64,000 bases of DNA, taken from NCBI GenBank assembly GCA_033032865.1, contig JAWHQI010000273.1, positions 496,001 to 560,000 of the forward strand, read 5' to 3'. Of the stretch, positions 61,202 through 64,000 are shown one piece after another. The number at the start of each line of letters is the position of its first letter. Positions within the stretch are counted from its first letter, which is position 1. Below the pieces are notes generated by a model. That model saw only the letters and a list, made by a program, of their open reading frames with translations. It was not told where the DNA came from and did no database searches. The position numbers and the translations under genes are program-made. The stretch is from Dactylorhiza incarnata. Taxonomy: Eukaryota > Streptophyta > Magnoliopsida > Asparagales > Orchidaceae.

Positions 61202-64000
61202 GAATCATTGTATTGCATGAAGTAGAAATAAATTAAAAATGAAATAACAGTACTCTACTTCATGATATGCTTAATTGTTTTTTCTTTTGTTTATTTTTTA
61301 TTTTTGAGCCAACACGTTAAGGTCACTTAGATATATTATGAAATATGACTTTTACATCTTAAGCCAAATGTTTATCAAATCAAATTGAATTAAAATTGAA
61401 CATAAAGTCATATGATCTTAAAAGTGACCTACCTTTAATCTTTCAAAATTGCTTATATATATATATATATATATACCCTTATAAATCATTTACCCATCTA
61501 TGTCTTGAATTAACATTATAATTTGAATATAGAAATTATTTTCAAGACTAATGAAATTATTTTCAAAAAATGGATTTAAATGGTTTATTAAAGGGCTTAA
61601 GCTAAAAATTTAAAATACGCAACGTTTTTTATTCTTGTCTAATTTTTTTTTGTTGGCTGCATATGATAGCCCTTATAATGAAGAATATTATCAAAAAAAT
61701 TGAAAACAAAAATTCATCGAAACGCATGTTTAATCTTTCAAAAATGCGAGTTTACGATCAAAACTTCAAACATCCATATCTTTTGATCTGCTCGCCTGAT
61801 TTTCGCGTTTAATATATTTTCGGAAGGAGCACAAAAATCTCCATCCAACTGCAAACTAGACTTGCTCATTTGAGTTCTTTTGGTGTTGTCAACTTGCCCT
61901 ATTTCAACTCCGTTTTAAAAGCTATCTTAGTTTGCTTGATTTGGAAATTTCTGTGTTTATAGATTTTTTTTCATCACATGCTATCCTTAGTATAATTGTT
62001 TCATATATTAATTTAGATATTATGTGTGTGATGTGTGTCACCAATGTTTGCATGTAATTTAGACCTTAGAATCATCTTGCATCATTAAGATCAAATCAAA
62101 AGATTAATCATTTCATTCTAGGTCTAAAGAAAATTAATTTGAAAACTTCTCATATTACATGCAATATTATCTCCATTAATCCTATGTAATAACATTGCAT
62201 TCAAACTCATCATTCTAGCATCACTTATTGGTCTATGCTTATATATTTATGCTAGGTATAACATGTACAATGTTATTTAAATTTGATGATAACTATGTGA
62301 TTTAAAATTATAATAGAATACTAAAATTCCAACAAACACATAGGTTATGGATTACTCATTAGAATATATGTGAATATTGTATCATAAATCATATCTTATC
62401 ATGCAAAACCAAAGATCAATATATTCAATTATTGAATGAAATTTTATTTCAAAACTTTATATATATGATCTTTGTCTTTTATATGATTGGATGATCATCA
62501 TTTTTTCTAGACTTACAAATCAAACATGTTCTTTCAAAAGAAAATAACCAAATCACATTGTCATAAGTCTAGAAGAATTAGAATTTACATACATCATGAT
62601 GATCTAAGATATATTCTATGCAAATTTGTCTATAATCATAAATCATAATTCATGTTCTATCAAGAAATATCTCAAATCGATAATAGGAATTATGAATCTT
62701 ATGATAAAAAATATGAATAATGTTTTCTTTACAATATTTGATTTATTGATTTGCATGGCTAGTGATTGCATGTATCTCTCATATTTGTAGACTCTAGAAT
62801 CAACTTTGTAATGAAAGTATAAATCAAACTAAATCATCACTCCATTCTAGATCTATAATTTGAAACTCTATTTTGGAATACATGCAATATTGATATAAAT
62901 CTTATGACATGACATTAAACCCAAAACTCATCATACTAGCATTGTCACTTATTGAATATTAGTAATTGTGTTAGTTATCACATATCGTCATCTCATAAAA
63001 GTAGAAAAACTATGCGGCTTTATAACTCATCACATTAAACAAAACCCATAGTTTATTTATCAACCCATAGATTTAAAAGCATAGGTTGTTCAAAAGATTA
63101 TTTTACCTATGACTTCATATCTCACAATAGCGGGTGCGTAGGGTTGTATATATTAGAGACCTAACCTCTAAGTCATGTCTTGTCCTTAACTGGGGAGGGT
63201 TCCAGTGGGGCCTTGCGAGGCAATGGGGGGGAAGAGTGCTAGGTTGAGCGTTCTATAGTGTGTGCATATGGGATTAACACACCAACCTACGGCATGTTGT
63301 GCAGCTCCTCATGCCCATCCGTCACTTTGTACGGGGCTAGGGTGTAGACATTTAGTCGGGGTAGTCTTTAATCTTAGGACGTACTTATATTACTATTTGC
63401 ATGATCATTTTATTTACTTATCACTTAAATCATGCATATTTTGGATTGTTTAATAAAAAATGTCCTCTTGTGTCTTCATAGTTTATATCTTCATGTTTAA
63501 ATGGTTTTGTAAAACACAAGAATTTGAAAAAGCCAAATTTTCATGCAAATTTGATCCACCTAGAGATCTCCAAAAATTCTAAAATTTCAGCATGGAACTA
63601 CTTTAAGGACACTTAATCAATATCAATAATAAAAAAATTTAAATTCTCAAAAAATCACGTACTGTTTGCCGCGCCGGCGCTAGCGTGGGTGCATGATTTT
63701 TCTATTTTTTAAAATTTCTAAAAATCAACAAAAATATGTTAGTTTATGTGTGCATATTCATTTTTGTGTTTCTGTCTATTTTTTTTTATTTGAATTATGA
63801 AAAATCAACTATAAAAGTTCAAAATTCAAAAATACAAAAATATGTTTTATGGTTTTCTGCTTTATTCATATTATGAAAAATCAACTACAAAAATTCAAAA
63901 TTCAAAAATTCAAAAAATGTTTTTTGATATTTGTGTTTTATTCATATTATGAAAAATCAACTACAAAAATTCAAAATTTAAAAAATGACAAAAATATGTT
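61202..64000. other. Non-coding AT-rich tail of element D
   Basis: No coding sequence. A diverged duplication spaced about 730 bases links 62040-62230 and 62765-62960 (shared order: GCATGTA, TTCTAG(G/A)TCTA, ACATGCAATATT, ACTCATCAT(T/A)CTAGCAT). A TA run lies at about 61456-61475. Tandem repeats of about 75 bp begin at 63790. Confidence 0.6.
63790..64000. repeat. Tandem repeats of about 75 bp at the window end
   Basis: TTATGAAAAATCAACTA recurs near 63795, 63871 and 63946, followed by AAATTCAAAATTCAAAAA. At least three units, continuing past the window. Confidence 0.85.

Larger units (their letters stand above)
58149..64000 (+). mobile_element. Copia-type element with gag region but no visible pol (element D)
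   Basis: LTR 58149-59544, primer-binding site 59547, gag-type frames to 61201, then 2.8 kb of AT-rich non-coding sequence running off the window. LTR ends are TGTTGGA/TCCAACA as in Sireviruses. No protease, integrase or RT is seen, so it looks non-autonomous, unless pol lies beyond the window. Confidence 0.7.

Overview
The window is plant nuclear DNA made almost entirely of transposable elements. No host gene, rRNA, tRNA or CRISPR array is supported. Sirevirus-type Copia and Athila- and Tat-type Ty3/Gypsy elements point to a flowering plant with a large, repeat-rich genome; the species cannot be read from the sequence. The + strand begins inside one element and ends inside another.

Layout. 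1-4350: 3' part of a Tat-lineage Gypsy element (Tat-2 copy A) reading rightward, with two accessory genes on the opposite strand. 4365-44437: an Athila element reading leftward, split twice. Its left LTR holds a 5.4 kb giant solo LTR (5709-11130, TSD ggtca/ggtcg). Its right LTR holds a complete Tat element (Tat-1, 19682-44267, TSD tacac), which itself holds a complete Sirevirus (Sire-1, 21263-32787, TSD gtggc). 44900-46563: a second Sirevirus LTR with its primer-binding site. 46564-52632: a second, rearranged copy of the giant LTR carrying a hAT-type element (49125-49921, TSD aatattcc) and a large inverted repeat. 52633-56493: a third Sirevirus, LTR plus gag only, with a PIF/Harbinger-type element in its LTR (53040-53809, TSD TAA). 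56494-58148: a second Tat-2 copy (E), cut by a Copia-like element (D, 58149 to the window end) that has a gag-type region but no visible pol.

How the parts work together. Each autonomous-type element encodes Gag plus protease, reverse transcriptase, RNase H and integrase; all are damaged by stops, frameshifts or active-site changes. Nesting plus hand-counted LTR differences (about 3-4% for Tat-1, about 1.5-2% for Sire-1) give the order Athila, then Tat-1, then Sire-1. The Tat elements share a collinear pair of antisense accessory genes between integrase and the 3' LTR: gene 1 is coiled-coil or low-complexity and gene 2 resembles PF04195. In Tat-1, gene 2 has two small introns with matching phases. 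In Tat-2, the gene-2 promoter carries the same inverted-repeat array as the element's own U3.

A second theme is regulatory. Most LTRs here carry a cluster of short CpG-containing repeats upstream of the TATA box, and two motifs (TCGTCGA-type and GTCTCAGCGGTT) recur in unrelated families. These two themes, the antisense gene pair with its duplicated promoter array and the shared LTR motifs, are the most interesting things in the window.
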